Below are positions 27,317-37,906 of a stretch of 64,000 nt of DNA, in pieces. Within the stretch, counting starts at the first letter, position 1. Every line of letters begins with the position of its first letter. This DNA is from Arctopsyche grandis (lineage: Eukaryota > Arthropoda > Insecta > Trichoptera > Hydropsychidae), in the NCBI RefSeq assembly GCF_051622035.1, contig NC_135359.1, positions 20,049,501 through 20,113,500 of the forward strand. The letters run 5' to 3'. The notes under the pieces were generated by a model. That model did not search any database. It was not told the origin of the DNA and worked only from the letters and a program-made list of their open reading frames with translations. The translations under genes and the position numbers were made by a program.

Positions 27317-27921
27317 CAATGGCGTGCCGTCATTGGACTAGACTCTATTCACTAGAGGGACTGGGCTAGTGCCCTAAAATTTAAAAATATCAACAATTTA
27401 ATTGCAATAAATTCAAATCGTTGTCAATATTGATATTGCTCACTCGGATTAGCAAAGTTCAGAAACCGGAATCGGGTCTACCTAAGGTAGTGGTAGTGGG
27501 TGTTATGGTATGGTCCGCCACGTCGTTCACTTGCACGGACCCTCCGTCGCAATTATGTCCCCTTCAAGTTATTGGCAAAGTATATGTATAGGCGTACTTT
27601 TATATTTATTAAAATAACACATATTTACACAGAACTTTTTGAGTACAAATGTGGCAAGGGACTCGGCGCGTCAAACGATTACTTCAGAACAAATCATTGC
27701 GGAGCGCGCGGAAACATTCTAGATAGATTGTTCGGCAAATCATTCAGAATATTAAGTTTTGAAAATAAACAACATGTCTTTAAGAAAGTTAGGCTACTTG
27801 AGACATAATTTTACCACAAAAATGAAAAATTATACTCATTACTTCAAGACATTATAATTCAAAAATTAAAAATAATTTTTGTCCATACAAAAAGTCGATG
27901 TTTAAAAATCACACGCCACTG
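27317..27921 (-). mobile_element. Non-autonomous hAT-type element with perfect 8-bp target duplication
   Basis: The ends are CAATGGCGTG at 27317 and CACGCCACTG at 27921, inverted repeats with one mismatch. The 8-mer ATATGTAC lies immediately on both sides, a perfect 8-bp target-site duplication, which points to a hAT transposase. The 605-bp interior has no transposase. The 102-codon ORF at 27500-27808 has no known domain and is probably a shadow. A diverged reverse copy lies at about 1905-2590. Confidence 0.85.
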
Positions 27922-29987
27922 ATATGTACGTACATATGTACATTTGTTAAATGAATTTCAAAGCTGACGATTTTACAAGCAGCCCTGCTTGTCATCAGAA
28001 TGGTATTGTTTTATTTTGAAAGGATTTCTACCTATAGCACATTTTTTATTCATTGCTTTTACCGGCAAGTAATAGTTAGACATCTTGAACATTGAAAATT
28101 AAATTATGTTCGACATGAATAGCCGAATAGTTGAACTACAAGCGAGTCAAAGGTTTTAAATTGAATTTAATCGCCAAAGGATTGTTAGCGATCAAGCGAA
28201 TGCACCAATGGGCATTTACATGAAAAAGGGGTGGTGGACGCCTAGGGGTGGGTAAGGTGGACGGTGGTGGTTGTGGTGCAACGCGGTCGACCTCGTCGAT
28301 GCGGTTTTAATCAGGTTACATCCGCCATTTTGTAACATCATCGGAACCGCGACACTGATTTACAATCCGCACACATGCATACATATGAACACGTGTGGGT
28401 ATTATATATTCCGTGCAAAATGATAAATAAAACCGTGAAAATTCTGCGGTCGATTCGTATTGAGTTCATATTTGAGGATTTGGCTCGAGTAGTTGCCCGA
28501 ATAATACAGTAATACTTGAAGATCTCCGTCTCCTCTTCTGCTCTGTTTCCTTTATCCGGATTTCGCCGGCTAATTTCCGGATCTCGTCCCTCGAAAGCGG
28601 GAGGATTTCACTCCGACCCCTCCCCACACAAATATCACCTCTCGCCATCTCGACAACCACCTAGCGCACCCCTGCCGAGCTTGAAGGATTACGTTGACCT
28701 TTGTCTCTCGAACAAAAATACTGCCGTTATTTATCACATCCGTACTCAAAACCTAAAAAAATCGATACCTTTTATATGGTATAATTAAAACACTTTTGAA
28801 GGACTGATTAATTTCAAGCCGAAGGAGAAACTCATTAGCATAATTCTCTCATCTGCATAAAGTGGAAATAAGAATATAATTGATAATCACAATAACCGTC
28901 ACGATAATTAAGGCAATTTAACGGAGACCGCAGAGAAGAAGAGCGAAACTCTGAAGATGGAAATGTAAGTGCTGGAAGGAGGGGCAAAAGAGGGAAGGTC
29001 GAGGAGGTTTTGACGTAAAACCCAAAGCGCTTCGTCTCTATTAGGTCTTGAACGATAAAAATCATATGCAAATTACGGGAAGTCAGCCCTCAGACCCGTC
29101 GACTCGACAGTTTTACGTTTTATATCTCTAACTAAGCGGAAAAAATCCATTTGCATAATGTTCAAGTAATTCAATGACGTGTCAAATATGCAAATTGATC
29201 TCATCTAATTTATTCCATTCGAAACATCGCTCATGTACATCAGCCGCTGAGCTAAACAAACGCACGATCGCGATAAAATCATCATACATAGGCATCATGT
29301 ACGATTTTTTACTTATTACTAGTTTCATTTCGGTAGTTGTTTTAGCATGCGAGCTTTAGGATGAACGATCGGCCGGAAAAGCCACCAATTTTTTGGTTGC
29401 GGGGTTGGAGATTGCGTGTCTACATTGTCGGAATATAATAATTGAGTTAATAGGGGATGGAGAAAGAGCGCGGTTGATCCGCATTAATCAAATTAGTTGA
29501 TGGCAGTCATTAGGTAACGTTTGTCTCAAAGGGACCGGGGAAAGGTCGATAAGCTAATGCGAGTTATCCAAAACTCGAATGTATGCGGAGGAAAACGTTT
29601 TAGTCTTCACAGCAAATTGCGTCATTTGGGAAAGCGTTGCACGTATACGCAGGCACCACTGTCATTTTTCATATGAATCAAATTGGGTAATATTTCTATA
29701 ACCATAATGCACATAACGCCTAATAACTAATGACTACAGACGGTGACAAATATTCCTTAGTAACAAGTGTGAACGCAGCCATAAACAATGTACTAAACCA
29801 TAGTAACTAAGAAACATTTTGCTACTCTTTCCATCTGCATCAGTGAACATTTGCTGTACACATGAAAACAGACATTAGCTCTCAAAACGCGTTTTGAAGC
29901 CCCTGATGGGTTTGCAATGTGTAGTGTAGGATATTCACCCGTTCGTTTGCCCCATATATGTATGTACATACATATGTATGGGGTCTA
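27922..29987. other. No gene recognised
   Basis: Contains a less AT-rich, pyrimidine-rich stretch at 28510-28700 in which both strands have short open frames with no known domain. The stretch 29340-29640 is also non-repetitive and balanced in composition. Possible regulatory DNA; nothing diagnostic. Confidence 0.4.
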
Positions 29988-30305
29988 CGTGACGAGCCAG
30001 AATGTTAAATTACAGAAAACACAAATATCGGAAGGCAAAGATCGAAAATCGAAAGATCTTAAATCGAAAGATAAAAAAGGGTGTATGGTAAACGGTACAT
30101 ACTCACTTAATTTGCGCGAGCATTAATACGGGAGGAAAAGCCTGTTCCTCTTGTTCCTGTTGTATCCTGCTCGCGCAAATTAAGTGAGTATGTACCGTTT
30201 ACCATGCACTTTTTTTTTTGATCTTTCGACTTAAGATCTTTCGATTTTCGATCTTTGCCTTCCGATATTTGCGTTTCCTGTAATTTAACATTCTGGCTCG
30301 TCACG
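29988..30305. repeat. Long near-perfect hairpin (foldback), 134-bp arms
   Basis: The left arm 29988-30121 starts CGTGACGAGCCAGAATG and ends ATTTGCGCGAGC. The right arm 30169-30305 is its reverse complement with only a few differences and small length changes in the A/T runs. The loop is 47 bases. Both arms yield almost the same short peptide on opposite strands, so the ORFs at 29917-30126 and 30107-30358 are consequences of the symmetry, not genes. No clear target duplication was seen. A transcript across it would form a long double-stranded stem. Confidence 0.9.
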
Positions 30306-30489
30306 GATACCGATATGTATGATGCGTTGGCGCAAACTCTCATAATCCCAACTATCATGTAATTTCGACAGACACAAACTTAACATCGGTGTTTTGAGAT
30401 CGATTTGAAAAAATGATTTTATTTAAAAAATATATATTTTAACATGATGTCATTACGGGTTTTAACCCCTGAAAGACACATGCATTATT

Positions 30490-30760
30490 AAACTTGTACG
30501 TGTATATATTATTGTAATTATAAATTTAAAATCACATTCAAATAGTAGATAAAATGGTTTTCCAATTTTACGAGGAACTGTATCAACAATGACGTCAGAT
30601 AAATTGGCAAACTCTGATTGGTAACGATCGACTTGGAGTCACAAATCTCCAAGTCTGACCAGGAGCTCTGCAAAAATACTTCGAACATATTTTCTTCAAT
30701 CAAGGTCAACTGTGGGCTTGAATCCGGAAACATCTCGGTGGTTAGTGACTGACTTTATAA
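30490..30760 (-). mobile_element. tRNA-derived SINE, copy C, 5' truncated
   Basis: Read on the minus strand it carries ACCGAGATGTTTCCGGATTC, then CAGACTTGGAG, ATCAGAGTTTGCCAATTTAT and a TACAGTTCCTCG block, parallel to the copy at 32023 over about 240 bases. The first ~20 bases of the head are missing or diverged. Confidence 0.75.
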
Positions 30761-32022
30761 ACTGCCAGACGCAGAAACAAGTCTATCTGCGCTATCGATG
30801 TCACTTTAAATAAATGCTGCAAGTTGACTGAATAGGTAAAATAACTCACTACAAAGTTTGATATAATCAGTTTAACATTTGTTTGTCTTTAAAATATTTA
30901 GTATTGTACATAATTGCCCACTTAAATACTGCGGTTTTAATTTGAAAATGCGGTTTTTAATTGAAATACTTGCGGTTTTTGTTTGGTAGTCGCTTAAATA
31001 GTACGAATAGTGTAAAGTAAAGGTAGCTGAATATGTATATTGAAATCTCATTCGATGCGCACTAATGATGTCATCGGATGCGCCGATCAAATTTCCAATA
31101 TCTCACGTGTACCGTGACGTAATCGAATCGTCTGTCGACGCGATATTAACGCGAAATGTACAACATTCACAAACAAGGGCAAAAAACGGAGAAATAAGCA
31201 ATTTCGACACGTTTCAATGCACTTTGAATAGAAATATGAGTTAACGCGATGGACGCGTGACACGTCACTCTCACGCGGTACAGTCACCAGACAAGACGGC
31301 GCTGCCTGACGACAATGCCGATCTATACACTCTTTGGCAACTATTTATTTACTGTGCCACGTAACCCTTCAAGTGACGCATGCTTTCGTAGTAAAATCTA
31401 CAAAAAATACAGATACAATATGGACGAGACAAATCCTCAACAGCATGCTAAGGATTCCCCATATATCTTGAAAGAGCATAATATTAAGGATAGGCTTGTC
31501 CACCACATGTTAGCGAGGGGTTCACAAGTCTTAACCACATTGCCTACCGAAGCGGGCAATTCCTCGAGATATTGATATAATAATGGGCAATGTTCCAATG
31601 AAGAGTCGAAGAATATTGCCAAGAAGGTTAAGTGAGCAAGATACAGAAATTATAGGTAGTTATATGAACGGCTGAAGGTAGAACTCTAGGTTCTTGGTCA
31701 CTCGGTATGCATATGTCCGATATTCTGTCACAATTTGCAGCCATCGAAAAACGTAGAAATATTAGTGGGAATATTATTTTCGTGTAATTTTTAGAACCAT
31801 TTTGAACTTGACGGTGACTCGGCTAAATCAAAATCGGACAAGACGTCGTATGATGTGGCTTAGCCGTGAATAACAGTCTGAATGCCTCAACGATATGCTC
31901 TGAATTGCTACACATGGATGGAGATGGAGATGGAGGAGATCAAATGGAGCACTAAGTAGAGAATTTCATAATTTCGCGATTAATTTTGTACTCGATTTGT
32001 TTGCACTTACATACATACATAT
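30761..32022. other. No gene recognised
   Basis: Mixed-composition DNA. Short ORFs at 31315-31622 on both strands match nothing known. No RNA gene or exon was recognised. Confidence 0.45.
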
Positions 32023-32300
32023 GCAGTATAGCTCGGTGGTTGCGTTAATACTAACCACCGAGATGTTGCCGGATTCAAGCCCACAGTTGACCTTGATTGA
32101 AGAGATTGTATTCGGAATATTTCTCCAGTGCTCCTGGTCACATTTGGATATTTATGACTCCGAGTCGAACGTTTCCCATCAGAGTTTGCCAATCTATCTG
32201 ATTTCATTTATGAAACAGTTCCTCGTCAAATTAGTAAAACCATCCTATCTACTATTTGAATAAGATTTCAAATTTATAATCTATTATTTTATATATTTTC
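32023..32300 (+). mobile_element. tRNA-derived SINE, copy D
   Basis: Starts GCAGTATAGCTCGGTGGTTG (A-box-like), with the degenerate B box GGATTCAAGCC near 32080. It then has ATCAGAGTTTGCCAATCTAT and a GAAACAGTTCCTCG block. It matches the copy at 30490-30760 most closely, so these two represent one subfamily. Confidence 0.75.
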
Positions 32301-32391
32301 AAGTTTAATAACATAGGTGTCGCTCAGGGGTAGTCCATAATGGCATCATGGTAAAATATAAATTTATTTAAAAAAAAAATATTTATATATA

Positions 32392-34008
32392 CAGCAGCAG
32401 TCACATAAAACGGAACGCTTAAGCGAAACATGTTTTTGCGTGAAATTTCGGTAATCTTATATAAAACCAAAACCGAAAGTCATTTAAATGATAGGTTGTA
32501 TCATAGTGCATTCGTGTAACACCAAACGTGAAAATAAAAGGTGATAAAGATGAGTTGGGGAGAAATTTAATGGAGGGCAGATTTTACGACCGTGCGTTGA
32601 CTTCACGGTTAAATGAAATTTGAAATGAAAATAGCACTATACATATACATTTTTAATTTTATTACAGTCACATATTATTATTTACAACTTATAAAAAAGA
32701 AATTAATATTTTGTAGCGGCTCCTTTCGATTTTATAACTTCTTTTATTCGGTTTGGCATAGAATCTACTAAAGTTTTTAAATTTTCGATTGGGAGGTCTT
32801 CGTACCATATCTTTTCTATTATTTCTTTCAACGATTTAAGAGTAGAAACATTGTTCTTCCTTATCCTGTACTTGATACACATCCATAAATTTTCGATTGG
32901 ATTTAAATCGGGACTATTGCCAGGTCATGGTAGTGTTTTTACACCCATTTCTTGTAAATAGTCCCGAACTTAAAAAAAAGTAAAAAAAAAATTTCAGTTT
33001 TTTGATTGAAATTTTATAATTTATATTCAATGCTATCAAATAAAATGAATACTCACCAATTTAGCTCGATGACAAGGGGCAGAGTCATCTTGAAAAATTA
33101 TATCATCGGAATATGAAAGGTGGTTTTCCATCGATGGGACAAAGCTTTCTTCTAAAATTTTTTTATATTTTTTTCCATCGATGGCACCTTGTAGAAACTC
33201 CAATTGTCCAATGTTATGGTACGAAAAGCATCCCCAGACCATTTGACTTGGAAGATCCTTAACAGTTTTAAGGGTACAATTTTCATTATACCTTTCGCCA
33301 ACTTTCCTTCGGACATACGGAAAACCATCAGGACTATAGAGGTTAAACTTTGATTCGTCGGAAAGTATCACTCGTTGCCAATCTAATGGACTCCAATTTT
33401 CATGTGCTTTCGCCCATTCCAATCGATTGTTTTTCATTCTCTTGGTTAGTAATGGGTTTTTTGCAGCTTTCCGACCGTACAGTCCAGCTTCTCTGAGTCG
33501 CCTTCTTACTGTTGAGTCGCTGATTTCCATGGAAAATTGTGAAGATACATCTGTTCTTAATTCTACAGCAGTTTTGAATCGCTGCTGTAAAGATAATCTG
33601 GTTATTACACGGTCTTGCCTCTCCGATGTGCATCTTTTCAGTCCGGTCCCCTTCTTACGATCAAAACTTCCAGATTCTCTTTTTTTTTTTTCAGTAATCT
33701 CGAAACAGTCGATATAGAACATCCCATTTTCTTGGAAATTGACCGAAAGGAAAATCCTGAACTCGCCAATGTCGCGATTTTTACACTCTTCTGCAATGAT
33801 AACTGAGCTCGTTTTTTCATGTTGACGTGTTAAAATTCGAATTTGATGCTTTCTCCTCAAAAACCCACACTAAACTGAACTCAAATCTTAGAAAACAATC
33901 ATATTTAGAATATTTGGTCGTTAAAAACCCTACACATAAAGGGATAATCCTTTAATGGCCTCGAAGTCGTAAAATTCACAAGCGTTCCGTTTTATGTGAC
34001 TGCCGGTG
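32392..34008 (-). mobile_element. Tc1-like transposon, degenerate
   Basis: The 1617-bp element is bounded by near-identical inverted ends containing GCAGTCACATAAAACGGAAC, with the first few bases differing (CAGCA and CACCG). TA dinucleotides at 32390-32391 and 34009-34010 are the expected target duplication. It carries one transposase gene on the minus strand. Length, ends and DD34E motif are those of a full-length Tc1-like element. It sits next to a SINE on the left and a (TA)n tract on the right. Confidence 0.93.
32703..33820 (-). pseudogene. Tc1-family transposase (DD34E), broken
   Basis: The start MKKRAQLSLQ at 33820 opens an N-terminal helix-turn-helix (SISKKMGCSISTVSRLL). A 12-T run at 33680-33691 (A run on the coding strand) then shifts the frame. 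The second DNA-binding domain and the catalytic core follow in the shifted frame, with VILSDESKFNLY (first Asp), FQDDSAPCH (second Asp) and, after the interruption below, SPDLNPIENLW (Glu, spaced 34 residues from the second Asp). The coding part is interrupted at 32969-33056 by an 88-bp GT...AG intron-like segment. Rejoining leaves a one-base deficit at the acceptor side. A TGA at 32935-32937 replaces the conserved Trp of LPWPGNSPDLNP. The end is TAA at 32703. About 340 codons in all, normal for Tc1, but this copy cannot make active protein. Confidence 0.9.
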
Positions 34009-34010
<2 letters not shown>

Positions 34011-34052
<42 letters not shown>

Positions 34053-34070
34053 CATATATACATATATAAT
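34011..34070. repeat. (TA)n-rich microsatellite
   Basis: TGTATATATATATATATATA-type tract beginning right at the TA flank of the Tc1 element, followed by TACATACATATATACATATA. Confidence 0.9.
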
Positions 34071-35799
34071 ATGTGCTATGTACTCAAATGAGAACATTTC
34101 CCTCGCTCACATACATACATACATATGTAGGTGGCAATTCAAGTAGGAATGGATCGTCCAAATTTGGTCGAGGCCAAAATATCAATATATCATAAACGAA
34201 GGATAGTTTTGCATCAAAAAAGACTAGTAAAAATCAAATAGTGAGGTAAAAAAATAATATTTTACAAATATCACAAAGTATTTAAAGGCATACGTGTGTA
34301 ACGGGATACTGTATGCATACCCAGATAAAAGTTATAAAATAATTCGTTCACAATAAAAGTTATAAAGCAAAAATTTAAGAGAATGACTTTCACACAGCAA
34401 TACAAATAAATAGTCCAGACATAATACAATACATTTCAATGACATGTGTATATAGACAGCCAGATTGAAAATAAATAACGCATTACGAATAATAAATAAT
34501 GGGAGATAATTTTCCGCTGCAGTCTTTCGACTCAAATCAAAATAAAAGATCGTTAATTATAGTCGGAAAACAAAGAACGTGTAACAAAGTCTTAGCAACG
34601 TGTATGCAGATATGTATGAATATATGTACTCGTATATTACGGACACATTGCAGGCTCCTAGTGCAGTCCTTGTAATGCAATTGTACCTTGTGATATAATT
34701 GAACAATTATAGTCTCGTCTGCAAAACACCCCACTTCACCCTCTTTCATCATACAAAAGCGACCCGTCAAACCAAAATTGTCATATTATTTCACGTCAAG
34801 GCTGAAAATCGTGCCTCGACCTATTCCAATCCGATTAGATAAGAACACTCTAACTTTCCAACGCATCGTCAAAAGTTTAAGTGGTTCAGAAAAAGAATCC
34901 AGATAACGCGACGTTCCCTTTGTCGAAAAGTTCTATGTATGTAGACTGCACATTTATGGGAAATTAGACACAAATAGAAAAAGATAATAAATGTCATCAT
35001 AAATTTGATTATCACATAAATTAAATAAGTAGAATAGAATGGGAACCTTGTGAACAAGTCTCGGTCACGCTGTATTACATAATGCATAAATAGTTCATGA
35101 TTGAGTTTTAACATGACGAATATAACGAGTCTGAACACAACAAAAATTGGTATAAATTCAAATCGAATTTAATTAACGAAGTGGTAGAGCTAACTCTGTG
35201 TTGCAGACGACGGCGAACGGGAACAAAGGAGGAGCTGGGGCAGAATTGGATCTGCACAATAGAAAGCAATTTCATAAATAGTGAGGCGATTCCGAGACGG
35301 GAGAGTGTGCTGCAACCCGCTAATATGCACAAGTCACTATCAAAGTGCATGCGATTAGACAATTGAGAATGTCACGAGTTGCAAACTTGCAAGCTGTTAC
35401 ACACGAGAACCGGGAAGGCACAACTTGCACGGAAGCGACGTGATCTAACGGATTCCAAGAGCGTTATCTGTATATGTAGCAGTATGTACACATCAGGATC
35501 AAAAATGAATAGATTTACAGTATTTTGAGCGTAAGAGCATTCCTCATGAGATGGGTATGTGATAACAATTAAAGGGAACAACTGCATTCGTTCAGTGATG
35601 TCATCGGTATCTACTAAGTAATCAATTTTGGAGATAAGGGTCCGACGGAAAGTACTTAAGATTCCAGCTATGTGGGTTTTGGTCATTTGAAAAAACAAGT
35701 GCCGAGAATTATGTATAATTTGCACTGGAGTGTTCAATTTGAAGCTACTTCATCAAGGCAATCGGATTCTGGTTTGAATATTTCTCTAGTGAAGAATTG
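34071..35799. other. No gene recognised
   Basis: AT-rich DNA with ORFs up to 121 codons (35372-35737 minus), no known domain. The palindromic block ACATACATACATACATATGT lies at about 34110. Confidence 0.5.
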
Positions 35800-35950
35800 A
35801 TCAGTAGTTAACGTGTAATGCTTTCAGGGAGGTCAGGGGTTCGACCTCCAGATATGTGAGTGCAGGTCGATCGTTTCCTATCAGAGTTTGCCAATGTATC
35901 TGATTTCATTGATTTATCGGTTCCAACAAATTGACAACCTTGTCATATTA
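35800..35950 (+). mobile_element. tRNA-derived SINE, copy E, partial
   Basis: A B-box-like GGGGTTCGACCTCC lies at about 35838, followed by GTCGATCGTTTCCTATCAGA, GTTTGCCAATGTATCTGATT and a CGGTTCC block. The head is diverged and the middle of the body is deleted compared with copy A. Confidence 0.65.
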
Positions 35951-36137
35951 ATAATTGCCAAGTGCATTATTTTTTGCGCGAAAAGCATCGTCCGAACGCC
36001 TACATCAGCTTATCAGCAGTTTTGAATAGTTGAAAAAATCAAATCAGAATTTGAGCCCCTATACCTTTCGCAATGTAGCTATGGGCTTTCTGTGACTAGA
36101 ATGATAAAAGCCGTTTAAAGGACAATTAAGTCAACCT

Positions 36138-36340
36138 ATGAAACCTTCAACATGAGGCCCCCACCCCCCTTTACGAATATAGTTTGAAAGACTCTTTCGT
36201 GAATACAATAGAAAACTTGGACAGATTCGTACACTGGTTGTAAAAAATTGGTGGTGCAGCCAGCTCTGAAAGATAAAGCCACGTGTCGTCAACCGGCGGG
36301 TGGAGAGCGAAGTCTGCAATTGGACACGCATTGCTGGAAT
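36138..36340 (+). repeat. Dispersed repeat, copy 1
   Basis: AACCTTCAACATGAGGCCCC, a C-rich spacer, ACGAATATAGTTTGAAAGAC and CTCTTTCGT match 49750-49850 block for block. The latter has AGCCCTCAACGTGAGGCCAC, a C run, ACGAATACAATCTGAGGGAC and CCTTTCGT. Non-coding, class unknown, ends unclear. Confidence 0.55.
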
Positions 36341-37502
36341 GTAATTACACGGACATGGCGGCCATTACGTCGACAGCAACCCCGCAATTTGGCGAGCCAC
36401 CGGTCGCAAAATCATTAATCGTTTGACACCGCACAATTGGCCGGAGCCGGGGCCGGTCGGTTGCCATGCGCATGCGACAACACAAAAACACCACCAATAA
36501 AAACCAATATGCGGCTATCGCCTAGTCAACAACCCGACTCCATCCATACATTCAATATTGATAATGAATTCGCGACGGGGCGAAAATCGATACACAGATA
36601 GATAGAATACGCAGACACGACGAGCCAACAGTTCCTTCCTGAGAGATTGCCCGACTAATTGAACCTATTCTGGGTGTGTGTGTATACACAAACCCGCTTT
36701 CGAGTTTTGACGTGAAACGATAAACAGCTATGTCGCCTTACTCTGTCAGCAGAGCGGAAGGGTTGCCTCTAAACCCCCCCCCCCCCCCCTAACCAGCCAC
36801 CCGACCACCCACACATCCACCCGGCGAACAAATTCAGGTGCGACGAACCGAAGGAAGCGGTCTGGAAAATCTTGGCGAAACCGCGTGTTGATGTTAATAA
36901 TGTATGTATTGTTGTAATAATATTTACAATGAGATCTAGTGATAGCATCGGCGTAGAAAAACAATATTATAATTGCACAACCATTACAATTTGTCAACGG
37001 TCGACAGAACGCGGTCGTATCACGCGTTCTGCGGTTGCACACTCGAACAAACACCAACTGACTCTATGCCACACAACGCTTATAAAATTACAACGTATTC
37101 AATATCTACTCAATTTTCTAATGTATATTTATAAAATGCTAGTTGTTAATACACAAACGTCGCTCAGACCAGTAATGTTCGGGATGGCCAAATATTTACA
37201 CGACCATGTTAGCAGGGCGAAGACTGTTTTGATGGTTCAACTATATACATATGTATATAGGCTTCTTAAACCGATTAAAAAACTAGACGAAATATAATAT
37301 TTAATAATTTAAAACACCATAAAAATAACCCATCATATCGATTTCTAAAAATAAGGAATAGTTTTAGATATACACGGAGTGTTTTATGTACAGATTTAAA
37401 TAATAAAAAATAAAAAAAACACTTGTGATTGTTTAGAGGTTACCAGGGACAAATGCAACATAAAAACTGATCCAAAATATTTCTCATATAAACGAAACAT
37501 TA
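36341..37502. other. No gene recognised; balanced-composition block and C run
   Basis: 36330-36560 is non-repetitive, about 50% GC and rich in CCATT, CAATTTGG and GGCCGG motifs, with no open frame. It may be regulatory. A run of 15 C is at 36775-36789. The ORFs at 36746-37057 (minus) and 36872-37297 (plus) match nothing known. Confidence 0.45.
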
Positions 37503-37906
37503 AGGTCTATTCATACCTTCTTATTGTACGTAACCAGCAGTACGAAAAGTATTATTTGGTACATTTTGTATGGACATATTCATGTCTAACATGGCGTAAA
37601 CGTAACAGTAACCGACAAAATGTATTCATACTATATAGCAGTACATGTTACCGTAACGTATCAAGCAAAATCAGTTTTTTTAGCCACTGTGGAAATATTC
37701 AAGCACGACGTGACGTCATAGTGGTGAGTGCACGCGTAGTAAAGAAAGTGCGCATGCTTATATTAATATTTTCGAAAACGTCATATTGTGAAAATATTGA
37801 TTCGCTCTGTAATATATATGTGAGCCGATTTTCATGAAATATATATGTGAGGATAGTATGAATAGAAACTGTCATTTTTCAACTGCCTGATAGTATGAAT
37901 AGACCT
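37503..37906 (+). mobile_element. TIR-bounded MITE, copy 2 of a pair
   Basis: The ends are AGGTCTATTCATAC and GTATGAATAGACCT, perfect 14-bp inverted repeats. The interior contains CGTAACGTATCAAGCAAAA, GGAAATATTCAAGCACGACG, GTGCGCATGC and TTAATATTTTCGAAAACGT, all found reversed in 12861-13226. A second internal copy of the end, TAGTATGAATAGA, lies at about 37855. The ORF 37556-37837 is a by-product. Confidence 0.8.

Noticed and set aside
28466-28660. Possible exon with charged peptide (minus)
   Set aside because: No family match and no consistent splice sites; composition alone is not enough.
29917-30358. Two similar short proteins on opposite strands
   Set aside because: They are the same hairpin arm read from either side; no other coding evidence.
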